Position numbers and translations under genes: made by a program. Below are positions 38,750-47,615 of a DNA stretch of 64,000 nt, in pieces. The DNA is from Sulfuritalea sp. (GTDB lineage: Bacteria > Pseudomonadota > Gammaproteobacteria > Burkholderiales > Rhodocyclaceae): NCBI GenBank assembly GCA_016716965.1, contig JADJUP010000029.1, forward strand, positions 97,242 through 161,241, written 5' to 3'. The notes below the pieces were generated by a model. It did not search any database. It saw nothing but the letters and a program-made list of their open reading frames with translations, and was not told the DNA's origin. Every line of letters starts with the position of its first letter. The stretch's first letter is position 1.

Positions 38750-41467
38750 TCAGCCGAGACTGTCAAGTTTGGCGCGTGCCACCTGCTGCTGCGCCGGGCT
38801 GCCTTCCGCAATGGCTTCCTGGAACAATTCGCGAGCGCCATCCCGGTCGCCCATCTCGGCATACGCCGCCGCCAGTTCGAGCTTGGTGGCGACTTCAGGA
38901 TTATCCGGAATGTCCGCGCCGACATCTGCCGCTGCCGGCGCATCGAGGTCGAGGCTGATGTCGCCAAGATCGAGCGGCGTTGGCTCAGTGACGGCGGGTG
39001 CGACCGGAACGTCCAAGGTCAACTCCGGCGCCGGGGTCGCAATTGCCCCGCCACCCGATCCAAGGTCAAACTCGAAATCGATGCTGCCGGAATCGGCGGC
39101 GACGGCGGGCGTTTCCGGTACCGCGGCGGCAGCGGGAGTTTCGAGCGGGAAATCGACCGCGGATGGCGCCGCCACTGGCGTCGGCATGTCGAAATCGATA
39201 TCCAGCACCACGTCGTCGCTCTTAACCTCGGCGACGGCAGCAGCAGCAGGCGCTGCCTCGGGGGTGCCAAGATCAAGGTCGAAATCCAGGCCTGCACCAA
39301 GATCCGAAGCGGCGGGTGCTGCGGGTGCGTCGTCGGCGGGGGTGGTACCGATATCAAGGTCGAAATCAACCACGGGACTTTCGGCAACTTCCGCGACCGG
39401 AGCGGACACCTCGGCTACCGATTCAACGTCGGGTAGCGGTCCTCGCAGAATCGTCGTCGCCTCCATGTCGGGCTCACGAATCACGGTTGCATCGTGATCG
39501 ACCGGCTTGGCGGACGAGTACAGCGAATTCTCCGGATCGATGGCAATACCCATCGTGGCGATCTTTTCCCAGACCTCACCGCTGCCGCCGGTCAAAGCAT
39601 GCATGTCCTGCGCAACTTCACCAAATCGGCCAGCGTTCTTCTGCGCCGAGTAAATATCGAGCAGCTTGAGGTGGATCGCCTGGCGATTAGGCTCGGTCTT
39701 CAGCGCTTCGAGCAGAATTTCCTCGGCTTGGGCTTCCCGACCAAAGGCGAGGAAAGTATCCGCTTCAACCACCGGATCAACGGTTTCGTTGCTGGCTACC
39801 ATCCCGACGCCGGTGGTGCTGAACTGGCTGGCCTCCTGCTCGCTTGGGGGCGGTGCAACCGTGGTAGTGCTGAATACCGAATGCGCCGAAAGATCAGCCT
39901 CGGCGACCAGCGCGTTGGCGCTGCTCGCCGCCGCTTTCTTCTTGCGGTAGGCGGAGAATCCGAGCCAACCGAAGAGGGCCGCCAGCAACGCGCCTCCTCC
40001 AAATACCAGGGGACCGTTCTCTTCAATGAAGTCAGGTTCCGGCTCCGGAGGCGGAAGGACTTTCTTCGGCGGAGGCTTCGGTGCCACCGCCGGCTTGGCG
40101 GCTTCGGCCGGTTTGGCCGCAACCGCTGCCTCAGCCGGCTTTGGAGCGTCCGCGGGCGTTGCCGTCTCGGCGGGCTTGGCTACCTCCGCGGGCTTCGCCG
40201 CAATTGCGGGGGCCGGGGCCGGTGTTTCCGGCTTCTTGGCTTCTGTCGCCGCGGGCTTGGCAGCCTGCGCCGACTTTTGCAGGTCTGCACCGGCCTGAGT
40301 CTTGAGTTCCGCCAGCTTCTTAAGATCGGTCAGGTTCTTTTCCAGTTCGGCGATTCGGCTACCGGCTTCTTTCAGCGCACGGTCGCGCGTCACCAGGTCT
40401 TCTTCCAGCGCAGCGATGCGTCCCTGCAATGGCCTGCCCTTGGCATCCCGGGCGGCTTCGGTACGCGACACCTCCAGTTTGTCCTTGCCTGTCGTCGCTG
40501 GCGCCTTGTCTTCCACTTTGGGTGCAATCTTGCCGCTGGCCGACTGCTTCGCTGCCTGGTCACGCGCCGGTTCCGCCGCCGCCACCGATGCGAGCCGTTG
40601 CCGATAGGCGTTGAAATCGGCCGCCTGGGCCACGATTTCCTTGCGTGCATCACCAGTCGAGACTTGACTCGCGGTCTCGGCATCCGGAATCGAAAGGATC
40701 TTGCCAGCCTTCAGCCGGTTCATGTTGTCGCCGATGAACGCATCCCGGTTGTTACGGAACAACGCAACGAGCATCTGGTCAAGGCTGACGCCCTGTGGAA
40801 CCGTCTGCGCGGCAATCTTGCCCAGCGTATCTCCAGGGACGACTTCGCGGGTCGCACCGGCAGCAGGCTTCACTGCAGTTGCTGCCGCAGGTCGCGCCGG
40901 TGCGCGACTCTCGGCCACCGCCTTGGCTTCAACCGGAACCGGCGCAGCTTTTTCCGTGGGCTTGACCGCGGGCGCAACAGCCCGAACCTCCGGAGCCGCA
41001 ACGGGTACCGGCGGAGCCTTCGAGGCCAGATCTGGAGGGTCCAAAAGGAATGTGTATTCACGAACCAAGCGCCCAGAGGCCCAGCTCAATTCGACCAGCA
41101 TGTCGATGAACGGCTCATTGAGGGGGCGATCGGTACTTATCTCAAGATACCGCCGCCCGCCACGCTCCTTGATATCCCGCGAAAATCGCAAACTGGACAG
41201 GATGGGGGTGTATTCGATGCCCGCCTGACGAAAAGCCTCTGCTGCCGCCAGTTTGGCGACCAGCGAGGTGGCTTCTTCGCGGCTCGCCGTGACTTCCAAC
41301 TCGGCCTTGAGTGGCTGTCCCAGCGCGGAGAGCACGGTGATCTTTCCCAGACCAGCCGCATGTGTCACCAGCGGCAGGACGGCAATGGCTGCCGCTATGA
41401 CGGTGGCCTTGAAATGATTTCGCTTGGCAGTATTGGGCACTGTGACTCCCGACGGGCTTTTTGTCAT
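38750..41467 (-). CDS. fimV: FimV/HubP-family polar organising protein
   Basis: This large peptidoglycan-binding, polar landmark protein in Pseudomonas and Vibrio relatives affects twitching motility and pole organisation. The 905-residue product has an N-terminal signal (FKATVIAAAIAVLPLVTHAAG) and the FimV N-terminal domain (GKITVLSALGQPLKAELEV to LVREYTFLLDPP). A LysM-like segment follows (VPGDTLGKIAAQTVPQGVSL), then a coiled coil (about 310-385) and a long Pro/Ala/Lys linker. The single TM is GPLVFGGGALLAALFGWLGFSAY. The acidic cytoplasmic region ends in a TPR-like FimV C-terminal domain (TKLELAAAYAEMGDRDGARE). The ATG at 41467 is chosen over a TTG at 41488; no clear Shine-Dalgarno is seen. 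Confidence 0.92.
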   Translation of the reverse strand: MTKSPSGVTVPNTAKRNHFKATVIAAAIAVLPLVTHAAGLGKITVLSALGQPLKAELEVTASREEATSLVAKLAAAEAFRQAGIEYTPILSSLRFSRDIKERGGRRYLEISTDRPLNEPFIDMLVELSWASGRLVREYTFLLDPPDLASKAPPVPVAAPEVRAVAPAVKPTEKAAPVPVEAKAVAESRAPARPAAATAVKPAAGATREVVPGDTLGKIAAQTVPQGVSLDQMLVALFRNNRDAFIGDNMNRLKAGKILSIPDAETASQVSTGDARKEIVAQAADFNAYRQRLASVAAAEPARDQAAKQSASGKIAPKVEDKAPATTGKDKLEVSRTEAARDAKGRPLQGRIAALEEDLVTRDRALKEAGSRIAELEKNLTDLKKLAELKTQAGADLQKSAQAAKPAATEAKKPETPAPAPAIAAKPAEVAKPAETATPADAPKPAEAAVAAKPAEAAKPAVAPKPPPKKVLPPPEPEPDFIEENGPLVFGGGALLAALFGWLGFSAYRKKKAAASSANALVAEADLSAHSVFSTTTVAPPPSEQEASQFSTTGVGMVASNETVDPVVEADTFLAFGREAQAEEILLEALKTEPNRQAIHLKLLDIYSAQKNAGRFGEVAQDMHALTGGSGEVWEKIATMGIAIDPENSLYSSAKPVDHDATVIREPDMEATTILRGPLPDVESVAEVSAPVAEVAESPVVDFDLDIGTTPADDAPAAPAASDLGAGLDFDLDLGTPEAAPAAAAVAEVKSDDVVLDIDFDMPTPVAAPSAVDFPLETPAAAAVPETPAVAADSGSIDFEFDLGSGGGAIATPAPELTLDVPVAPAVTEPTPLDLGDISLDLDAPAAADVGADIPDNPEVATKLELAAAYAEMGDRDGARELFQEAIAEGSPAQQQVARAKLDSLG

Positions 41468-41482
41468 GTTATCAAAACGAAG

Positions 41483-41582
41483 TTTCAACTGAGGCTAACG
41501 CCGACTTCATTGGCGCCTATGCCAGAACCAAAACCTCCTGCTTCAATGAGGGCTAACGCCAGCCTTGTCGGCGCTTCGCGCA
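41483..41582. repeat. Two imperfect direct repeats of about 40 bp in the fimV leader
   Basis: Copy A (41485-41524) and copy B (41543-41582) share TTCAA, TGAGG, CTAACGCC and GGCGC in the same order, spaced about 57 bases apart. On the minus strand copy A contains AAGTCGGCGTT, so it may be a distant relative of the 23-bp interspersed repeat. The rest of the asd-fimV gap holds a CCGCTAGCGG palindrome (41601-41610) and the putative promoter. Confidence 0.45.
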
Positions 41583-41653
41583 ATGGCCAATGCCGATAAC
41601 CCGCTAGCGGCTTGACCTCTCGGCTCCCGGAGCCAACCCCGGCAACCGTAACT

Positions 41654-41682
41654 AAAATAACATCATGATGTTAGCGATGCAA
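41654..41682 (-). promoter_or_regulatory. Putative fimV promoter with a 16-bp palindrome in its spacer
   Basis: On the minus strand TTGCAT (41677-41682) and TATTTT (41654-41659) are 17 bases apart. A perfect palindrome TAACATCATGATGTTA (41658-41673) covers most of the spacer and the -10 edge, a usual place for a repressor operator. The boxes themselves are weak, so the assignment rests on position and on the palindrome. Confidence 0.45.
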
Positions 41683-41726
41683 GCTCAACCTTCCCATTAC
41701 ATACCAACGACACATCAGCCACGGCA

Positions 41727-42836
41727 TCAATGCAACAGGATGCGCAACATGCGTCGCAAGGGCTCCGCAGCCCCCCACAACAACTGATCACCCACGGTAA
41801 ATGCCGAAAGGTACTGCGGCCCCATGCTGAGCTTGCGCAGGCGACCGACCGGAACACCCAGCGTTCCGGTCACCGCTGTCGGGGTCAGTTCCTTCAGGGT
41901 GACATCACGCTGGTTGGGAATGACCTTGACCCAGTCGTTGTGGGCCGCCAGCATGCCGTTGATCTCGTCCAGCGGAACATCGCGGGCAAGCTTGATGGTC
42001 ATCGCCTGCGAGTGGCAGCGCATCGCGCCGATACGAACGCACAGGCCGTCCACCGGAATCGGCGTGGCGCTGCGGCCGAGGATCTTGTTGGTTTCGGCCT
42101 GCCCCTTCCATTCCTCGCGGCTCTGACCGTTGCCGAGGTCCTTGTCGATCCAGGGAATCAGCGAACCGGCCAGCGGCACGCCAAAGTTGGCGGTCGGAAA
42201 GCCGTCATCACGCAGGATGCCTGCCACTTCACGGTCTATGTCGAGAATCGCCGAGGCCGGGTCATCAAGCAGATCCTTCACCACGCGATGAGCTTCGCCC
42301 ATCTGCGACAGCAGTTCGCGCATGTTCTGGGCACCGGCACCGGATGCCGCCTGGTAAGTCATCGAGGTCATCCATTCGATGAGCCCGGCCTTGAACAGGC
42401 CGCCCAGCGCCATCATCATCAGGCTGACCGTACAGTTGCCGCCGATCCAGTTGCGGCCGCCCCTGGCCAGCGCGTCCTTGATCACGTCCATGTTGACCGG
42501 ATCAAGGATGATCACGCAGTCGTCCTTCATGCGCAGGCTCGACGCGGCGTCGATCCAGTGGCCGTTCCAGCCCGCCGAGCGCAGCTTGGGAAACACCTCG
42601 GTGGTGTAATCGCCGCCCTGGCAACTGATGATGATGTCGAGCTGGCGCAGCGCATCGATATCCTTTGCATCCTTGAGCGGAGGGGCGCCATCGGCGAATG
42701 CCGGGGCCTTGCCGCCGGGATTCGAAGTCGTGAAAAATACCGGCTCGATGAGGGCGAAATCGCCCTCCTCACGCATGCGCTGCATCAGGACCGAACCCAC
42801 CATGCCACGCCAACCCACCAAACCTACTCGCTTCAT
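41727..42836 (-). CDS. asd: Aspartate-semialdehyde dehydrogenase
   Basis: This enzyme reduces aspartyl phosphate to the semialdehyde that leads to lysine, threonine, methionine and diaminopimelate. The 369-residue product starts MKRVGLVGWRGMVGSVLMQR, the NADP-binding motif. The catalytic Cys is in WIGGNCTVSLMMMALGG, followed by MTYQAASGAGAQNMRELL and the substrate-binding VDGLCVRIGAMRCHSQAMT. It is of the Gram-negative type. The ATG at 42836 is preferred over a TTG six bases upstream. Confidence 0.96.
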   Translation of the reverse strand: MKRVGLVGWRGMVGSVLMQRMREEGDFALIEPVFFTTSNPGGKAPAFADGAPPLKDAKDIDALRQLDIIISCQGGDYTTEVFPKLRSAGWNGHWIDAASSLRMKDDCVIILDPVNMDVIKDALARGGRNWIGGNCTVSLMMMALGGLFKAGLIEWMTSMTYQAASGAGAQNMRELLSQMGEAHRVVKDLLDDPASAILDIDREVAGILRDDGFPTANFGVPLAGSLIPWIDKDLGNGQSREEWKGQAETNKILGRSATPIPVDGLCVRIGAMRCHSQAMTIKLARDVPLDEINGMLAAHNDWVKVIPNQRDVTLKELTPTAVTGTLGVPVGRLRKLSMGPQYLSAFTVGDQLLWGAAEPLRRMLRILLH

Positions 42837-42857
42837 GTTCAATCTTTCGTTATCGGA

Positions 42858-43922
42858 TTACAGCGCCGCGACCACGGCATCGCCCATTTCCCGGGTGCCG
42901 ACCTTCCTCGTGCCGGGTTCGAAAATGTCGCCGGTGCGAAAACCCTGTGCAAGGACCTTCTTCACGGCGGCCTCGATGCGCCCGGCCGCAGCCTCGTTGG
43001 CAAAAGTGTAGCGCAGCATCATGGCGGCGGAAAGGATGGTCGCCAGAGGATTGGCCACGCCCTTGCCCGCGATGTCGGGCGCCGACCCGTGCGAGGGCTC
43101 GTAGAGACCCTTGTTATTCGCATCAAGCGACGCCGAGGGCAGCATGCCGATCGAGCCGGTCAGCATCGAGGCTTCGTCGGACAGGATGTCGCCGAACATG
43201 TTGCCGGTGACCATGACGTCGAACTGCTTGGGGTTCTTCACCAGTTGCATGGCGGCGTTGTCCACCAGCATGTGGGTGAGTTCGACGTCCGGGTATTCCT
43301 TCGCCGTCTCGGTCGCCACATCGCGCCAAAGCTGGGTGCATTCGAGCACGTTCATCTTGTCCACCGAACAGAGCTTCTTGCTGCGCTTGCGCGCCGCCTC
43401 GAAGGCGACGCGCACGATGCGGCGGATCTCGCTCTCGGTGTAATGCATGGTGTTGAAGCCGAAGCGCTGCTTCTGGCCGTCAACATCACGTACCTCGATG
43501 CCGCGCGGCTGGCCGAAATAGATGTCGCCGGTCAGTTCGCGCACGATCAGGATGTCGAGGCCGGCGACGACTTCGGGCTTGAGCGTCGAGGCATTGGCGA
43601 GTTCCGGATACAGGATCGCCGGGCGCAGGTTGGCGAACAGCCCGAGTTGCTTGCGAATGCCCAGCAGGCCACGTTCCGGTCGTTGTTCGCGCGGATTGTT
43701 GTCCCATTGCGGACCACCCACGGCGCCCAGCAGCACGGCGTCCGCCGCCTGGGCAAGCCTTTGCGTGGCATCCGGATAAGGGCTGCCGGTGGCATCCACC
43801 GCGCAGCCGCCGAGCTGGGCTTCTTCCAGTTCCAGCTTTAGGTCCAGCGCCTTCAAGACCCGCACCGCCTCCGCCATGATTTCCGGGCCGATGCCGTCGC
43901 CGGGGAGAACACATATCTTCAT
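42858..43922 (-). CDS. leuB: 3-isopropylmalate dehydrogenase
   Basis: This NAD-dependent oxidative decarboxylase of leucine synthesis has 354 residues. It begins MKICVLPGDGIGPEIMAEAV and has GAVGGPQWDNNPREQRPE, RELTGDIYFGQPRG, the catalytic Tyr region FNTMHYTESEIRRI and DKMNVLECTQLWRDV. The NAD-binding segment is GLYEPSHGSAPDIAGKGVAN. It follows leuD by nine bases. Confidence 0.97.
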   Translation of the reverse strand: MKICVLPGDGIGPEIMAEAVRVLKALDLKLELEEAQLGGCAVDATGSPYPDATQRLAQAADAVLLGAVGGPQWDNNPREQRPERGLLGIRKQLGLFANLRPAILYPELANASTLKPEVVAGLDILIVRELTGDIYFGQPRGIEVRDVDGQKQRFGFNTMHYTESEIRRIVRVAFEAARKRSKKLCSVDKMNVLECTQLWRDVATETAKEYPDVELTHMLVDNAAMQLVKNPKQFDVMVTGNMFGDILSDEASMLTGSIGMLPSASLDANNKGLYEPSHGSAPDIAGKGVANPLATILSAAMMLRYTFANEAAAGRIEAAVKKVLAQGFRTGDIFEPGTRKVGTREMGDAVVAAL

Positions 43923-43931
43923 CGAATATCC

Positions 43932-44570
43932 TTAGGCAAAGAGCCAGGGTTGCTCGGTGCGGCGCCGCGCCTCGAATTCACGAATCTTTTCGGCATGACG
44001 CAGGGTCAGGCCGATATCGTCCCAGCCGTTGAGCATGCATTCCTTGCGAAACGCGTCGACTTCGAAGGGGATCGCGTACCCGTCGGGCCGCAACACCACC
44101 TGCGCGGGAAGGTCTACCGTCAGGCGATAGCCCGGCGTGTGCTCGGTCAGACCGAACAGGGCATCGATTTCCGCCTTGGGCAGGACCACCGGCAGCAGGC
44201 CGTTCTTGAAGGAATTGTTGAAAAAGATGTCGGCGAAGGATTCGCCGATGATGGCGCGAAAGCCGAAGTCGTGCAGCGCCCAGGGCGCATGCTCGCGCGA
44301 CGAGCCGCAACCGAAGTTGCTGCGCGCCAGGAGGATCGACGCACCCTGGTAGCGCTCCTGATTGAGCACGAAATTGGGGTTCCTGGGCCGCTTCGCGCAG
44401 TCCTGGCCGGGTTCGCCATGATCCATGTAGCGCCACTCGTCGAACGCGTTCGGACCAAAGCCGGAACGCTTGATCGACTTGAGGAACTGCTTTGGAATGA
44501 TGGCATCGGTATCGACGTTGGCACGGTCGAGTGGCGCCACCAGGCCGTCGAGCTTGATGAACTTTTCCAT
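43932..44570 (-). CDS. leuD: 3-isopropylmalate dehydratase small subunit
   Basis: This small subunit of isopropylmalate isomerase has 212 residues. It starts MEKFIKLDGLVAPLDRANVD and carries the aconitase swivel motifs NVDTDAIIPKQFLKSI and FGCGSSREHAPWALHDFGF. Its ATG overlaps the stop of the small entericidin-like gene in TAATG, so translation of the two is coupled. Confidence 0.97.
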   Translation of the reverse strand: MEKFIKLDGLVAPLDRANVDTDAIIPKQFLKSIKRSGFGPNAFDEWRYMDHGEPGQDCAKRPRNPNFVLNQERYQGASILLARSNFGCGSSREHAPWALHDFGFRAIIGESFADIFFNNSFKNGLLPVVLPKAEIDALFGLTEHTPGYRLTVDLPAQVVLRPDGYAIPFEVDAFRKECMLNGWDDIGLTLRHAEKIREFEARRRTEQPWLFA

Positions 44571-44704
44571 TACTTGGCCGACTTCTCGATGGCTTCGCCA
44601 CCCTTCTTGAGGTCCTTGCCGATGCCGGACACCGTATTGCAGGCGGACAGGGCAAGCATCAATGCGAAAGCAACCAGAATGCGGGACATGGGCATATTGC
44701 TCAC
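44570..44704 (-). CDS. Small entericidin-like lipoprotein
   Basis: This 44-residue peptide, MSNMPMSRILVAFALMLALS then ACNTVSGIGKDLKKGG and EAIEKSAK, has a lipoprotein signal with lipobox LSAC. Its short amphipathic, Lys/Gly-rich tail is typical of the entericidin EcnA/EcnB family. A GTG start at 44704 is chosen because AAGGAG lies six bases before it; ATG codons at 44695 and 44689 are alternatives. It sits between leuC and leuD and is tightly packed with both. Function in this setting is unknown. Confidence 0.8.
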   Translation of the reverse strand: MSNMPMSRILVAFALMLALSACNTVSGIGKDLKKGGEAIEKSAK

Positions 44705-44714
44705 GACAATCTCC

Positions 44715-46121
44715 TTACGACAACTGACGAACATCGGCAAAACGGCCGGCGATCGCCGCCGCTGCCGCCATTGCAGGACTGACCAGGTGGGTGCGGCCGC
44801 CGGCTCCCTGACGTCCCTCGAAATTGCGGTTCGAGGTCGATGCGCAACGCTCGCCCGGATTGAGGCGATCGTCATTCATCGCAAGGCACATCGAGCAGCC
44901 GGGCTGGCGCCACTCGAAACCGGCGGCGGTGAAAATCTTGTCCAGGCCTTCGGCCTCGGCCTGTGCCTTGATCAGGCCGGAGCCCGGCACCACCAACGCG
45001 AGCTTGACATTCGCGGCGACATGGCGACCCCGGGCCACGGCGGCGGCGGCGCGCAGGTCCTCGATGCGGGAATTGGTGCAGGAACCGATGAAGACCTTGT
45101 CGATGGCAATCTGGTCGATGCGCATGCGCGGCGTCAGGCCCATGTACTGCAGCGCGCGGGCCACGCCCTCGCTCTTGACCGGATCCTTGAAATCCTCCGG
45201 CGCCGGCACGGTACCGTCGATGCCGGTGACCATTTCCGGCGAGGTGCCCCAGGTCACCTGCGGCACGATGCGGCTCGCATCCATCTCGATCACCGCGTCG
45301 AAGCGCGCATCGGGGTCCGACACCAGGCCGCGCCAATGGGCGACGGCCTTGTCCCAGTCAGCGCCCTTGGGCGAAAAGCTGAGGCCCTTGAGATAGGCGA
45401 TGGTGGTGTCGTCAGCGGCGACGAAGCCGACCCGCGCGCCAGCCTCGATCGCCATGTTGCACACCGTCATGCGGCCTTCCATCGACAGCGCGCGGATCGC
45501 CGCGCCGCCAAATTCGATGGCATAGCCGTTGCCGCCCGCCGTGCCGATGCGTCCGATCAGCGCCAGCACGATGTCCTTCGCCGTAACGCCGGCGCCGACT
45601 TCTCCATCGACCCGGACCAGCATGGTCTTCGATTTCTTCTGCAGCAGGCACTGCGTCGCCAGGACGTGCTCGACCTCGGATGTGCCGATGCCGTGCGCGA
45701 GGCAGGCGAAGGCACCGTGCGTCGAAGTATGCGAATCGCCGCAGACCACGGTCATGCCGGGCAGCGTGGCGCCGTTCTCCGGACCGACGACGTGCACGAT
45801 GCCCTGGCGCTTGTCCTTGAAGGGGAAGTAGGCCAGCGCCCCGACTTCGCGGATGTTGGCGTCCAGGGTTTCGACCTGCTGGCGCGATATCGGATCCGTG
45901 ATGCCCTGTTCCCAATGCGAGGTCGGCGTGTTGTGGTCGGCCGTGGCGACTATCGAACTCACGCGCCAGGGCTTGCGACCGGCCAGCTTGAGGCCCTCGA
46001 AGGCCTGCGGGCTGGTGACTTCATGCACCAGGTGGCGATCGATGTAGAGCAGCGCCGTGCCATCGTCCTCGACGTGGACCACGTGACTGTCCCAGAGTTT
46101 TTCGTAAAGCGTTCTTGCCAT
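44715..46121 (-). CDS. leuC: 3-isopropylmalate dehydratase large subunit
   Basis: This aconitase-family [4Fe-4S] enzyme of leucine synthesis has 468 residues. It starts MARTLYEKLWDSHVV and contains VCGDSHTSTHGAFACLAHGIG, FIGSCTNSRIEDLRAAA and the cluster ligands in PGCSMCLAMNDD. The usual NPGERCASTSNRNFEGRQG is near the C-terminus. It begins the leuC-(entericidin-like)-leuD-leuB-asd series. Confidence 0.97.
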   Translation of the reverse strand: MARTLYEKLWDSHVVHVEDDGTALLYIDRHLVHEVTSPQAFEGLKLAGRKPWRVSSIVATADHNTPTSHWEQGITDPISRQQVETLDANIREVGALAYFPFKDKRQGIVHVVGPENGATLPGMTVVCGDSHTSTHGAFACLAHGIGTSEVEHVLATQCLLQKKSKTMLVRVDGEVGAGVTAKDIVLALIGRIGTAGGNGYAIEFGGAAIRALSMEGRMTVCNMAIEAGARVGFVAADDTTIAYLKGLSFSPKGADWDKAVAHWRGLVSDPDARFDAVIEMDASRIVPQVTWGTSPEMVTGIDGTVPAPEDFKDPVKSEGVARALQYMGLTPRMRIDQIAIDKVFIGSCTNSRIEDLRAAAAVARGRHVAANVKLALVVPGSGLIKAQAEAEGLDKIFTAAGFEWRQPGCSMCLAMNDDRLNPGERCASTSNRNFEGRQGAGGRTHLVSPAMAAAAAIAGRFADVRQLS

Positions 46122-46151
46122 GATGTGGGGTGATGCGAAATGGACCGGCGA

Positions 46152-47309
46152 TTATCGCACAGGCTCCTGCGCCGAATCCGCCGGAACGCCGCGCCAGACG
46201 AGAAGCAGGCCGATCAGCGCCAGTCCGGACGCCGCGCTGAAAGTGATCGCCGATCCGGCGGCGTCCCATAGCGCTCCGGCGAGCAAGGCGCCACCCAGTC
46301 CGCCCGCGCCGTAGGCCACGCTGCCATAGAGCGCCTGGGCCCGCGCCTGCTGGCCGGCGGCGAACCAGTGGTTGAGCGCCGCCATGGTGGCCGCATGGTG
46401 CGCGCCGAAACTGGCGCCGTGCAACAGTTGCGCGATGAACAGCAGCATGACGAACTCGACGGCCCAGCCGATCAACAGGAAGCGCAGCACCGCCAGGGCG
46501 AAGCACGCCATCAGGATCCGCCGCAGCGAAACCCGCCGGGCGATGCGCGGCATTACAAGGAATACTGCGATCTCGGCCACCACGCCGAGGGTCCACAGCA
46601 GTCCGACCAGCGTCTTTCCATAACCCTGCGCCACCAGGTGGATCGAATAGAAGACATACAGCGCCCCGTGCGCCGCGGTCATGAACATCCCGGCGGCCAG
46701 CAGGAAGACCACCTTGCGCTGGCGCAGCACGTCCATGATCGGGCCGGCGACCTGCCCCGCCGCCCCCTTCACCTCGGTGAGGGTCAGCGCACTGAGCGTC
46801 GTGCCCAGCAGCAGCGCCCAGCTGACCCAGAGCTGCGAGCTGATCGGCGCGACGTCGAGCAGCAGCCCGACTCCAAGCACGGTGATGATGAAACCGACCG
46901 AGCCCCACAGCCGGATGCGCCCGTAGCGTTCCGGATTGGGTGCCAGGTGCGCCAGGGTCAGGGCTTCGACCAGCGGCAGCGAGGCGCTCCAGAAAAAATG
47001 CAGCAGGGCCAGGCCGAGCAGCAGGCCGACGAAATCCCGGGTCAGGAACACGGCCGAAAAGCTCGCCAGCGACGCCACCGACGACGCGACGACGATGCGC
47101 ACCCGCCGGCCGCTGCTGTCGGCCAGCCAGCTCCAGAGCAGGGGCGCCAGCAGCCGCATGAACTGGCCGAGCGACATCAGTACCGCAATGCGGCCGGCGG
47201 ACAGCCCTATGGATTGCAGGTACAGCGCGAAGTACGGCAGGAAGGCGCCGATGAACGCGAAGTACCAGAAGTACCAGACGGCCAGGCGGCCGTGCGGGGG
47301 AAAGATCAA
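46152..47309 (-). CDS. MFS transporter (HcaT/PPP-type)
   Basis: This inner-membrane permease has 385 residues and about 12 TM segments. The N-terminal signature WYFWYFAFIGAFLPYFALYL resembles the phenylpropionate/LacY-like MFS group. The loop DSSGRRVRIV after TM2 is the MFS motif A region, and SGLALIGLLLVWRGVP closes the last helix. The substrate cannot be told from sequence. Its ATG overlaps the stop of the preceding small gene in ATGA. Confidence 0.8.
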   Translation of the reverse strand: MIFPPHGRLAVWYFWYFAFIGAFLPYFALYLQSIGLSAGRIAVLMSLGQFMRLLAPLLWSWLADSSGRRVRIVVASSVASLASFSAVFLTRDFVGLLLGLALLHFFWSASLPLVEALTLAHLAPNPERYGRIRLWGSVGFIITVLGVGLLLDVAPISSQLWVSWALLLGTTLSALTLTEVKGAAGQVAGPIMDVLRQRKVVFLLAAGMFMTAAHGALYVFYSIHLVAQGYGKTLVGLLWTLGVVAEIAVFLVMPRIARRVSLRRILMACFALAVLRFLLIGWAVEFVMLLFIAQLLHGASFGAHHAATMAALNHWFAAGQQARAQALYGSVAYGAGGLGGALLAGALWDAAGSAITFSAASGLALIGLLLVWRGVPADSAQEPVR

Positions 47310-47569
47310 GCCGGGTGTTTCTGGCCGGCGCGGAAGGCCACCAGCAAATGGAAGATCTCGTCCTTGAGCTTGACCCGCGCCTTCTTCATGTCCTCGAGCG
47401 TGAAGTCGGCGACCGGCATGTCGTGTTCCTCGAGGTCTTCAACCTTGCCGGTGAGCCGGTTGTAACGCCCGAACAGGCTGCCGATGTAGCCGCCCTGGGC
47501 CTTCAAGGCGTCGATGGCGTCGCGCATGTCGGGAAATTCGGTATAGAGATCGTGGTGATCAACGCGCAT
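47306..47569 (-). CDS. YdcH/DUF465-family small protein
   Basis: This 87-residue soluble, helical protein starts MRVDHHDLYTEFPDMRDAID. The DUF465 pattern is seen in the N-terminal charged helix, the central RYNRLTGKVEDLE and the basic helix LEDMKKARVKLKDEIFHLL. AGGGAAG precedes the ATG at 47569; an in-frame extension to 47644 is not conserved. It is translationally coupled to the MFS gene. The molecular function is unknown. Confidence 0.8.
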   Translation of the reverse strand: MRVDHHDLYTEFPDMRDAIDALKAQGGYIGSLFGRYNRLTGKVEDLEEHDMPVADFTLEDMKKARVKLKDEIFHLLVAFRAGQKHPA

Positions 47570-47615
47570 GATTTCTTCCCTGGATGATTTATTGGAAAAA
47601 GCTCGAAAAATATGC

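Noticed and set aside
45588..45611. Repeat-like string in leuC
   Set aside because: It matches much of the 23-bp repeat but codes GAGVTAKD, largely the conserved LeuC sequence, so a chance match from conserved codons is more likely.
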